In this document: positions 31,706 to 42,356 of the stretch, piece by piece | Layout of the letters: each line of letters starts with the position of its first letter | How positions within the stretch are numbered: position 1 is the stretch's first letter | Assembly (NCBI GenBank): GCA_018136815.1 | Contig: CM030943.1 | Coordinates: 1,355,975 to 1,419,974, forward strand | Length of the DNA: 64,000 nt | DNA from: Isochrysis galbana | Taxonomy: Eukaryota; Haptophyta; Isochrysidales; Isochrysidaceae | Direction: 5' to 3' | The notes under the pieces: generated by a model | Told to the model about the DNA's origin: nothing | What the model saw: only the letters and a program-made list of their open reading frames with translations | Databases searched by the model: none | Program-made: the position numbers and the translations under genes

Positions 31706-34700
31706 TTAAAACGTGCTTTGGCACAATGGACAGTTTGACTTCTGCGAGGATGAGAACCACTTATACAAGCACGCTGCATGGAACTTGTTGCTGCAGGTAC
31801 GGCAAGCGAGCTTCGGCAGTTGTCGAGTAGTGCCGTGCACAATTTGATAGCAGATGGGACAATCCTCAACACCTTCAAACACCTGCAAGAGGGGCAGGCG
31901 TCACCATCGCCAGCCGTCCAAATGCATGTAAGAGGTCGCCATTAGCGTGTGGCCTTGGACGGTTGGAGCGTACTCCGACAAATTTTGGGAATGTCCTAAC
32001 GGCGGAAACGCTATACTTCTAGCATCACCGACATTGGATGGATTGAGGCGCACCTTATCAACGTTGTCTTTGAAGAGCACAAGGGCGTCGTCGATAGATC
32101 CGTTCTGTGTAAAGGGCCGGCATGGAATGTCACTCAGTTCGCAAATCCACCTGCCACACCTCGATGAGTGGACGGATCCGCGCGGGCGGCCTCGGCAAGG
32201 AAGATATTGATCAACGTTTAAGGGAGAGCTACGCGGCATTGCACACCTGTGTGCGGAGCATGGTGGAGATGGTGCGTTGCCACTTACGCCATCGAGCATC
32301 AGAAACTCCCGCTCGTTGCGTGCACGACACCTACGAGTGCGATCGCAGGCCATGGGTGAGGAGGAGAGCTGAGTTGAAAATCAGCTGTGCCCGCGACAAC
32401 GGCTGGACGAGTTGATGAGACGTTCGCGATGAGCATAGCGTCGGCGCACCTCGACGGCGCGCAGTGGATGGCACTTATCCAGCTGAAGCACAATTTGCAT
32501 ATACGTCCCCTCATAGGCGTAAGTAGCAGTGATGGTGCGTGAAGTAGTACTCGCCTTTACTGTGAAATCCTCATTGTCCGTGGGTGTTGACGCGCCAACG
32601 GCTTCCGCCTGCGTATGAGGGGGGGGGGGGGGCAAAGTGCGGATCAACGCTATTCGAATCGTACGGTCGAGGACAAGTCGCAATGCCGAGAGAGTTGTCG
32701 ATGAGGATTGAGTATTTTGTCGCGTGACAAGCTGTTGCACAGGCTCTGGCATGGGCCACCGCCATGGTCGAGCACGCAGAGAAGAAGCGGGACTATGCAT
32801 CGAGCGCTCACCTCTCTCCTGAGAAGCCATGGGGAGACGTGCACCTCCGTGTATTTGGCGATTGCGGCATGTGCTGCTCGTGAGGAGAGGTCGTTGGTCC
32901 ACCAATGGCGCGCAAGAGCAGGAAGTCGGCGAAGAATAACCGCAAAGAGAGATGCGGCAATTGACGACACGTCAGGAGGGTCTGTCGGGTCCGAAGTGTC
33001 GGGCCGATTGCCCTTCAACATCTTTGTCAGTGGCGCGAGCAGAGCACCAGTCACACTTGACGTTGGGTCGGCGAGATCGAGCACCCCGCCACAGGATTTT
33101 GGTGCGTCTACATCTTCAGCTACGCTGGAGGCTGAGGCTAAAGGCGGAGGAGGCGGAGGAGGCGGACGAGTGAGCGGTAGCGCCGGGTAGATGCACTCGC
33201 TGAGGACCTTTGAGAGGGGGCCTGCCTTGAAGCCTATCGACACCCGCGAGCGAGCTGTTTGCGACATATGCGGGATGAGTGCTAGTGCGCAGCCCCACGC
33301 CAGCAACCGAGCCTCCGCCCCATCAGGATCGCCATCGATTTCCTTCGTAATGAGGTGACTAGACTTGCCATCGTCTTTTCCATCGCTGCTGTCGGTACAC
33401 CCCATCAATCCTTCGAGGACGGTCAGTGAAGCAATGGGCTCCTGGTCTGGCCCGCTTGCCACACCGCTGCCCTCACAAGAAAATGCATATCGCAACGGCA
33501 TCGCTTCATCTGCGTGTTCGCCCTCACTCCCTTCTGGCTCAGACCCCCCAGCCCGTCCCAGCGGATCAGGAACGAGCACGCTCTCGAGAACAGCGAGGCT
33601 CAGCAACCTGACCGCTGTGTTAGGTGCGCGAATGAGCCGTGTGATGGGCGCAAGTGTTGCAGCAGCCGGCAAAATCGACGGGGATGCTACGCAAACGCAT
33701 CCAAGGCCTTCGAGCCATGCACGCTGCGCCCAATGAAAGTGGCCAGCGCGAGGTGCTGCCTTCAGCAAAAGCAACAAAACGGCCTGTTGTAAGCGTTCGC
33801 AACGGTCTGCAGCGGCTCCTATGGCCTCGTCGAGTGCCTCGACGTCAACATCTCCGCAAGTGTTTGTACCGCCGCAAGCGGCGAGAAGTGAAGCGGCGTC
33901 TGTGCATGGAATGCTAGAGGGCCCGGCGCAGTTCCCTGTCTCTGTGCAGATCAGCAACATCCGAATTAGAGCGGACGCAGCTCTTAAGCTATCTGCCCAC
34001 CCGCCGCCAACCATCCAGTCCGCGTCCAGGCCCATCTCTTTCGGGATTTCTTGATGTACCTGCGCAGCGCACGCAGCAGCACGGAGAGCAGACTCTACTG
34101 TGGCTCCCATCCATCGAGTGTGGGACAACACGAGAGGTAACGTCTTCTTCGACCTGCCCAATCTATCCACCAGCGCTCTAACAGCCGTGCAGATTGCAGA
34201 GTGCTTAGCCGCGACCATTGATTCGATGTGCGCGCCCCCTCCTGCAGCCTCTGTGTCCAAAGCCAAGCGGCGCACTTGCTCGAATAGGCCTCCGATGGGG
34301 ATAGCCGACGGCTCTGCCGCAGGTAGTAGCGCTGCGAGTGTGCGAAGCCTTGCAACAACGCGCGCGTCCTCAGACCGTTGCGACCCGCTTGCTGCAGCGC
34401 CTGTGCCCAATCTCGCCTCAGCAGCTCGAGCGGCCGCGGCAGCAGCCGGTCGAAGGGCAGCAACGGAGGAAACCGCAGACCCGGCTAAGAGCATCAATTG
34501 TGATGGCGCCGACATCGCGGACTCGTCTTCTTGTATGAGTGACGCCTGGGACACTAGCGCCGGCGGGGTTGCGCACGAGGTGGCGACGCCCAGACGAAGC
34601 ACCTCTAGTCGAGTGCGGAACGCCCTCCAGACATGCGCCTCGCCTTCCGGCGTGGGTGCCGAAGCCCCCGTGATCAATTGGTCGAGGGCCGTGTGGTCAC

Positions 34701-37700
34701 TGGGCAACAGAGCCGAAAAAATGGTTCCATCCCAAGGCGAGCCCGAGACCGCCTTTGGCGAGGCAACGATCGACGGCCTCGCACATCGTAGGAGCAAGAA
34801 TAAAGCTGATCGCGAGGCCTCATCGCCGCCCACCGCTCGTGCCATCGATGCTTCGGCCAGCGAGCTGACAAATCCTTTCACATCCGCGTCGCCTTGACGG
34901 CCGCGCAAATAGGGCACTATAGCCCCTAGGACAAACGCGCGAACTTCTATCACCGCCGCTCCGCTCCATCCCGCTGATTCAAGCGCTGCTACGCTACGGG
35001 CCGCGCTTGCCGTGTTGCCACAACACTGGAAAAACACGCGAATGAGGTATAGCGGCAGCAGAGGCAGTGCCAAACGCAAGTCCGATGATTCGAAACGCAA
35101 TATTGCTGCGCCAGGAGGGCCACCGGTTTTTTCGACCATCAATTCAATGGCGAGCGATGCAAGGAGCCACACGCGCAGCGACGTGCCATCCAACAGGGCC
35201 TCTTCCCACGACTCCTCGCCCAGTATTTCCGTCAACTCCGATGGAGGATACAGCAACGATGCACCCTCGGAATCGCGGGCATTGGGTCTACTCCCCGCTT
35301 TTGTGTGAAAGACGCTGAGGTCAATAAGGCGACGTACCATCCAGCCCCAGCGAGAGACGAGCGCTCGCCATCCAGAAGCCACAGCGAGAGATTTTGGACA
35401 AGCCTTCATTGTCTCCTGCCAAAGTGACACGTAGGTGCGAAGATGCAACGATGGAAAGGACGAGGCGAGCCAAGAGGCGATGCCTATAACTGCCTCTTCC
35501 CACAACGAAGCGGCCAATGCAGCAGTCGCGTCCACTGACGTTTGCGAGCTGTCTGCGGCCGAGCGTGAAGCGTCCACATTAATGTCGCCTTCAGCCTCAG
35601 CCTCTGCCTGGGCCTCCACGAGCAGGGACTCCGTCGACAGAGCGAGAAGAACATCTTCCTCCTCTAGTGACGAGGTTTCTACGTCCAAGTGCATCGCCCA
35701 GCCCACCGATTCCGAAATGAGATTGGTCGTGTAGCCGTGCGATTCGTCGTCGGCTTGCAGCATGCTCGGAGGTTGCGGACTAATTGCTGCTGCAGCCGAT
35801 GCAGCAGCTGCGGCTGTGGATGTCATCGAGGCGGTATCACCCAGAAAGTATAGCTGGCTGCCTCGGCGAAGACGTAGAAGACTAAAAATAGTCACCAAGC
35901 AGCTTGCCGAGGCAGCAGCCCTTCGCTCCAAAGTTGCAGCTGGCGGAGACGCCTGTCCAGTATGAGTCGGCAAGGTGCGGAGGAGAGGCGAGCACATGCA
36001 GAGAGCATGGTTTGCCTGACGGGCACATAAAGCTTGTACCTTCTTGAAGCCATCCCGCTCTTCTGCTTCTATTTCTATCGACGACACGCCGTCTTTGATT
36101 GAGGAGTCGGCATGTTCGACAAGTGACGCAAGCGCCGAGCCACAAAGCTCGAGCACTCCCGCCGCCGCATCCTCACTTAGCAAGCAAGCCTCGCAGCACA
36201 ACAGCACCACACGTTGGGCGGCATCTGCTGAGGCACTCGGTATACCGTTTGTGTCCAGTGCGAGGGCGGCGGCTGCCGCGCCTCTTGCCACAGCATCGAT
36301 CTCCTCGCACAGCATGAGTGAGCGTATCTCGCTATTCTGAAGCCCCGCCAGTGTATCCGCAACGGCTCCGATCACTTGCAAGGCCCACGGCCAATTGGAC
36401 GGACCCAAACCAGGTCCATTTGAGCTCAAGATGCAGCAATCCATTATCGTCCGCAATAGTCTGCGCCAGTGTAGGCGCATCAAGGATCCCGATGTCGCCG
36501 CACTACCAGTCCCATCTAGGGCCTTGGAGGCGTCACATGGCGCAGAAGTAACCCATTCCGCTTCCTCAGCAAGCAGACGTGACCAAAGTGCTGCAGCAAC
36601 CCGCGCGGCCTGGGCCGCAGCACTACCTGGGACCGCATCTACAGAAGTGACGACCTCGACGCCCCCATGCAAGCACCCTTTGGCGCCGTCCCCGTCGCTC
36701 CAATTTGCCGCTTGCTGTGCCAGCGGCAGAAGGACCTCTTCCACGAGATAAGATGCAACAAGTGCCTCTCGTGGTGTAGAAGCTGCGAGATTCGACAAGA
36801 CTACCACCACCCTATCTCCGCCTTTGGCCGGATGGAAGTCAACCAAGCAGCCACCGCTGCCTCGACTGTGGGGCTCAAGTGCATTGGAAGAGCCGTCGGA
36901 ATTTGAGGCGTGCCACAGCATGCAGAGCCCGTGGTTCTCGACCAATTTCAATAATAGGTTAGACGCTCCGGGTGCGCCGTAACGTGCCGCCGGGTAGAGA
37001 CGGTCAGTGCAAAGGGCGCCAACAGCAGATCTAAATCTACAAAGCTGCGATGCGGTGGCGAGGGTGGCATTAAGATGTCAGCCAGGGAAGATGTCCGTAG
37101 TGAACGAGAAGGAGCGCGGTCAAGTATCCACACGTCACTGTGGTCGAGATGTGTGGACGGAAAGGAAGCACAGGATGTAATCAAGCATGCGTCTTGACGC
37201 AATTGTGGTGTTGTTCTCACCTGCATCGCCGCCGGGGCACTGTCTTGTCTTTGACTGAGTTGCGCATCGATTGCCGCCAGTAGCGCTGCCGCCGGACGCA
37301 CCGCCGCAGTCGGTGGTCGGCCGATTGGTCCGGCTCCAGTGCACATTGCAGCGCATGTCTCTGTGATCTCTCGCCAATAGGGCGTCAACGCCGCGGCGCA
37401 ACGAGTCGAGGCCGCGAGTTGGGCTGCGACGGCAGCGATCCCCTCTATTACTTCAGCATCGTTGAGCTTTGTCGGCAGCTTTCCCGTCAAGAGCGCCATG
37501 ATGGGTTTACCCATCGAATGGCGCAGAAGCCCTGCACTTAGCAAGCCAACGGTTCCTTCCTTCAATTTACCACCCTCCGATGAACGCACCAATAAGAGCA
37601 TGAGGATCTCACCATATGCGCGCATCATCTCCTTAATGTGTGCCTGTGGCAGGCTGGTGGAGCCAAGACCCTCCCAGATAGAGTCGAGCAGAGCTACTGC

Positions 37701-39151
37701 AGGAGGCAGCGCACTGGTCCCGACTCCTTCCGATCGATCGACAAGCGTGAAGAGCTCTAGTGGAAGTAGAGCAGCAAGCGGAAGAAGCGCACGGGACACA
37801 GTTGGTGCAGCGCCGCGGCAGCCGTGGCGCAGGAGCGAGGCAAGGCGGGGCAGTGTGTGACGGGCGGCGGCGCAGTCGGTAAGCGCAGAACCATGGTTAC
37901 TCAAGAGCATGAGTAGAGGTTCCCATAGTGCCGCCTACAACACACAGGATCCGTGTTGGGTGAAGGAGGTTATGCTATGGAATAGCGTGATGGGCTGGGA
38001 AGACCGGAAGGCGTTCTAATATCTAGAGTCGCCAGCGACGATTTCTCGCATGCAGCCAAGAGCTTGTTTCCCACAGATCTCCACATGCGGGCATCGTGCT
38101 GCGAAATGGGCAGGAGCGCATCATTTCTTCACCTGCCCTACGGCGTCATCGTCTGCAAGGCCTCCAAGAAGTAGCTTAGCTAGATCCGGAGCGTGGACAG
38201 AGGCAAGGTCATCAGGCGAGTGACGAAGGATCGTCTCGGCCCACCCATACGCACTGAGAGAGCCGAGCGAGATGGGACCAGCATGGGTGAGATGACTCCT
38301 TGCAGCCATGGTGATAACACACATCGCAACACTCATGCCTCCACACAAAGTTGAGGAAACACCCATTCCACATCACTCCAAAGCGACGAGGACTGCGGCG
38401 CTCACCTTAGCCTGACAAAAGCAGACTTGGAAGATGAGAGCTTCCAGATGTCGGGGCCGCACATCGCTCCACCAAGGAGGGCGACGACGTCCTTCTTAAC
38501 TGAGCTCTGAGCTGTATCAGAATTTGCGCGCCTCGTAGCGCCGGCCGTCTCGGGAACTGGCGCCACTGGCTGTTCTGAGCTGGCGCCGTCATTCGTGAGA
38601 GAAAGCAGCTGGCTGGCAGCGCACAGAGCCGAACCCACCCTTCGAGCATGCGTCTCGTATGCCTCGGCTGCCTCGTCCTTGTCCTTGACCTTCGGCAGTG
38701 GCGTGAGAGCACGCTCTTCCAGTCCGCGAACAAGGTCATCCCGGCAGAAAAGGAGCGCGTCAGACAGCTTCTTTGGGTTCGGAAAGGCCGCACTGAAGGC
38801 AGCGGCCGCAGCACTCGATGTGGCGTGATGAGGATCATGTCGTGCACACAGCCAGGCCGCCATGAGCGGCTTGAGGTGCGGGGCGAGCTGCCGGCCCAGC
38901 ACGCCGACCATCTGGCCGAGGACTGTGCAGCTGGCCTCCCTCACCTGCCACGACGGATCCGCGCTGAGCTTGCAGAAGCACGGCACCCAGTGAGCCATGA
39001 AGGCGGCAAGCCAGCCGACGTCATGAGCACCGAGAGCCTCGCGGAGCTCAGCCAGGCCCTTCAGCTTGGTCACCGTATCCCGTTTGCCCAGCTTGCGTAG
39101 CAGCAGCTGTGCTTCACCGTCGACTGAGCCATCTAGCAATGACGAGAGCAT
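31706..39151 (-). CDS. LTN1: Listerin E3 ubiquitin-protein ligase (ribosome-associated quality control)
   Basis: It ubiquitinates nascent chains stalled on 60S subunits, with the NEMF/Rqc2 partner. Eight exons join in phase: 39151-38406, 38298-38133, 37934-37221, 37044-32812, 32608-32450, 32330-32247, 32104-32054 and 31882-31706. That makes 6,330 nt, or 2,109 aa, longer than animal or plant listerins (about 1,750-1,900). The N-terminus has the HEAT-type start [25 protein letters not shown], then [32 protein letters not shown]. The middle is long Ala/Ser-rich helical repeat. The C-terminal part has [19 protein letters not shown], the RWD-like [46 protein letters not shown], and the C4HC3 [20 protein letters not shown] ... 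[21 protein letters not shown] at the extreme end. Family order and spacing fit exactly. All introns are GT-AG. The third-to-last and second-to-last introns separate exons of only 84 and 51 nt. Confidence 0.95.
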
Positions 39152-39418
39152 CTAGGCGAGCTGTGGGGGGAAGTGGTGGTGCAGATGGAGCGGGGGGGGG
39201 GAGGGAGAGTGGGAGAGTGAGAGGTAGAGAGAGGGAGAGGGAAACCGGGAGGGGGGAGGAAGAAGGGAGGAGGAGCGGGAGAACAGGCGCGAGAGAAGAG
39301 AAGACAGGGAAAAAGAGAGAAGACGCGCCAGAGAGAGGAGGGAAGAGAGAGGGGTGAGAGAGAGAGAAAGGGGAGGGGAGGAGGAAGAGAGCTCGCCACC
39401 ACGCTCTCTCTCTCTCTC

Positions 39419-39453
<35 letters not shown>

Positions 39454-39560
39454 TTTCTTCCCCCTCTCCTCCCTCCCCCCTTCCACGGGCGCGAGGCGAG
39501 CGATCGCTCCGTTCACACGCACTTCACACGCCCTGCCGCCCTCTTACTTCGTAAAATCTT
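39152..39560. repeat. Purine-rich tract and 33-bp poly-C run upstream of LTN1
   Basis: 39180-39400 is G/A-only over long stretches on the plus strand. It is followed by (CT)n and an uninterrupted C run (about 39421-39453). It lies in the presumed LTN1 promoter. Confidence 0.9.
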
Positions 39561-40561
39561 ACTGGTAAAAATATTCATCTTTCGTGTGCTCTCTGTGTAC
39601 TCCTAGATGGGAAATACGGCCCACCGACCCTCTAGATATGGGAAATACGGCTGTATCTGGGTCAACCCCCAGATACGGCTGGATACGGTCCTAGATACGG
39701 GTAGGCGGGGCAGGGTGGTGAGGGCGACGTTGTATCAGCCCCGTTGCCCTCACTCCTCACTGCCATGAACCATATGGGGAGTCCCGCCGCGGGCGCTGGA
39801 ATGGGAGGGGCTGTGTGCGCCGGCTCGCTCGTGCTGGCTCGCGTGCAGACAGGGTGAGGGAGCCCTGCCGCTTCTGGCATTCAATGCCGCAGGCGCGCGC
39901 CCCAGCGCACGCGATGTGCCGCCAGCGCCTTGGTTGCGTCTGCCGCGCTCTTGCTCTTGCGCTTGCAGCGTCGGTGAATCATCATCATCTGATGATACCT
40001 CCGCCGCAGTGGCGCCTGTCATCACGGCAGAGCTGTCCATGGTTGAGCGCGAGCGAGGCTCTGTCTAGGTTGGGGTTGGGCACCATCGCTAGCTCGCTCG
40101 CTCTCGAGAGGTTTCACCGTTTCACCGCCGCGCGCGCGCGCTTAGTTAGAAAGACCTCGAAACGCTCCAACTTTATTAATTACTATTACCGATTAGGCGA
40201 GAAGCGCTCAATCACCATCACCCACAGCATAGAAAAGCGCTCAATCACCATCACCCACATCAAAGAAAAGCGTTCAATCACCATCAGCCTACACGTGGAA
40301 CGCGTTCAATCGCCATCACCCCCACCGCATGGAAAAGCGTTCAATCGCGGAAGATCGTGGGGATCATGAGGGTAGCGCTATCCAACCCACTCGTTTGGCA
40401 AGAGGGTATGCTGGCGATGTCAGCCTGAACGAAGGGGTCCGATTTACCTGACTTTATGTGACGTTTAGCGTTATGTACGAAAACGCTACGCGGACACAAA
40501 ACCACTCTAAAAGCGCACTTTCCTCCAGCCACCCGCAGCATTTTGGCCTGACACGGACACT
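39561..40561. other. Non-coding region with short tandem repeats
   Basis: 39606-39705 contains several copies of a GATACGG/GAAATACGG motif. 40198-40345 holds about five units of a roughly 33-bp repeat (AAAGCGCTCAATCACCATCA, then CCCACA). A 96-codon ORF (40040-39750, -), MDSSAVMTGATAAEVSSDDD onward, is Ser/Asp/Arg-rich with no domain and is not supported. Confidence 0.5.
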
Positions 40562-40712
40562 GAAAAAAAAACATCTGAAGATTCAGGGCTACACACCTAC
40601 CGGCTACCGGACTCTCCCGCTCTATCTCCATCGCCCTTATCTCCCCTTCCTCCACCTCCTCCCCTGTCCCCCTTCTTTCCTTTTTCTTCGGTTTCTGGGG
40701 TGGCACCAACGT
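40562..40712 (-). mobile_element. LINE 3' UTR, type A, extreme 5' truncation
   Basis: The reverse complement ends GGTGTGTAGCCCTGAATCTT, CAGATG and nine T, like 13560-13690 and 3141. Nothing of the ORF remains, so this is a very short 5'-truncated insertion. Confidence 0.8.
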
Positions 40713-41416
40713 TTAACGTTAGCGTTTCGCCGCGTTTTCGGTGAAAGAAAGGAAGAACGAATGGCACGCGCCCCGCGTCTCGCGTCTTGTTTCGTCGCCC
40801 CTTGCTCGTCGCTTGTCTAGAAGGTCTCTCTGCACATCGCCTTCTTCCCCCCGCGCGAGTTTGGATCTCTCCTCGACCCTCCGCGTTGGCTTCAGCGGAC
40901 GAGTTTCACTTTAACGATAGTTCGAACCCTTCGTTTGCGTAGTTTTGCGCTCTCTTTCCGTATTTCTTCGCGCATGACGAGCGATCGCGACCTCAGCCTT
41001 CGCCGCACGGGGAGGGTTTGTTTATCGTATGATTCCGGAGTGTTTACGTTAGTCTTCTGAGCCCAAGGACTTTGGGTTTTGGATTTTTCGTGAGTGATTT
41101 TTGTAGCAACTTCGTCGGGTCCCACCGTGTTCCCAAGCGAGTCCCCCCGAGTTCCCGAGTCTATACCCCGAGTCAACGAGTCAATACAAGCCAAGCACGC
41201 GCCTGAGCCACCCCCAGTCGCCTGCCACCACCTCCCACAAGCCTCCTTCCACACTTCCGCGCCCTCCGTGCGTCGTGCGTCGTGCGTCGATCACCATGCC
41301 CGTAGTCACCCCCGAGGAAAGCTCCATGAGCTCCCCGCAAGAACCGCATTCCGCGCTAGCTGCCGGCGCGCCCTCGCAGGCAACCTCCAAGAGTGAGATG
41401 AGCCTTGCTCTGACAG
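40713..41416 (+). other. Leader-like region with a truncated ORF
   Basis: Contains half of the TTTAACGATAG palindrome motif at about 40912. A short ORF from 41296 (MPVVTPEESSMSSPQEPHSA, 41 codons) ends where the GGTGGTCAAACAGGG terminus begins at 41417. It may be the start of a gene or element ORF disrupted by that insertion. Confidence 0.35.
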
Positions 41417-41810
41417 GTGGTCAAACAGGGATTTTTTTAGGGGTAGGAGTTTGGAGAGAGAGGGGGGTTCGTGCCCCCCCATGCGTGAACAGTGAACCAA
41501 GTATAAACTTAGTTGAATCCTTTTGCCATTCATATTCGGGGCTATCATGCTGTCTGTGGTTGTGGTTGGTGTGCTTGGCGTCCGGTGTGAGTCTTGTTGT
41601 GGTGCAGTGGAGCTGATGGCTGGCACTCAAGACTCAGCAGGAGCGTCGCGGGCGGTGGCTCGCGGGCAACTCGTCGGGCGTGGCCCTGGCTTGGTGGCGC
41701 TTTGGCAGTGTGGCGTCGGTCATGTCTTGGTCGGCCGGCGCAACGAGGTTGGCGGGAGAGAGGAGAAGAGCGGCGCGCGCTCCATGATGACCCTATCGTT
41801 GTAACGATAA
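41417..41810 (-). mobile_element. Composite: GGTGGTCAAACAG terminus, palindromic repeat end and MERA-type ORF 4 remnant
   Basis: 41417 starts GGTGGTCAAACAGGGATTTT, a variant of the TIR family. 41446-41515 is a partial copy of the 320-bp dispersed repeat ending in TATAAACTTAGTTG. On the minus strand at about 41785 a MERA-type start (MERAPLFSSLPPTSLRRPTK) is preceded by the ACAACGATAG half-palindrome. The ORF ends after about 22 codons. Confidence 0.55.
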
Positions 41811-42356
41811 CGATAACGATTGTTCCTCATGGCTTCTCTTTTGCTACTTATACTTTCCACACATCGGTCTCGCTCGTGATCCGAATGCGGGCGCGCGCTC
41901 ACGAACCATCAAAGCGCGAGCGAGGGAGACACACACGAAAAAGACACACCTAGCTCATGGCCCTCGTATGGCTCATGGTTGTGCCCTCACGCGTATCACA
42001 TCGATGCCAAAGTGCTTTGCCAATGTCTATCATGCGGTTCCGCTATGCCGCGTCCCTATGCCTGTGGCCGTCACCGTCACGAACCAATAAGTGTGCCCTT
42101 GCAAATTACCAACTGGCATCGGAGTTGCATGAAGTGACCGACTCTTCCAGGGATTCACGAAATGAGGCTTTGCGTGGAGACAATTCGGCGTGTACGGAGC
42201 ATATCGCAGCCGACACATGCAAAAGGCATATACATGTGCCGACAAGTGGCTAGACCATAGTTTGAAGAGAGATATCCCAGACTAGATGCGTTGAAATGCG
42301 GGCAGTGCGCTGAACACGGAGCTCACCCTCGCACCTACCATCGACCAACATGCCAC
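41811..42356. other. Spacer downstream of the SH3 gene
   Basis: No domain or repeat was recognised. It probably contains the 3' end of the SH3-protein transcript. Confidence 0.4.

Noticed and set aside
33365-36751. Many plus-strand ORFs of 60-265 codons
   Set aside because: They are antisense to the long LTN1 exon; the minus strand carries the conserved protein.
39750-40040. 96-codon minus-strand ORF with Asp/Ser run
   Set aside because: Low complexity, no domain, no supporting splice or repeat evidence.
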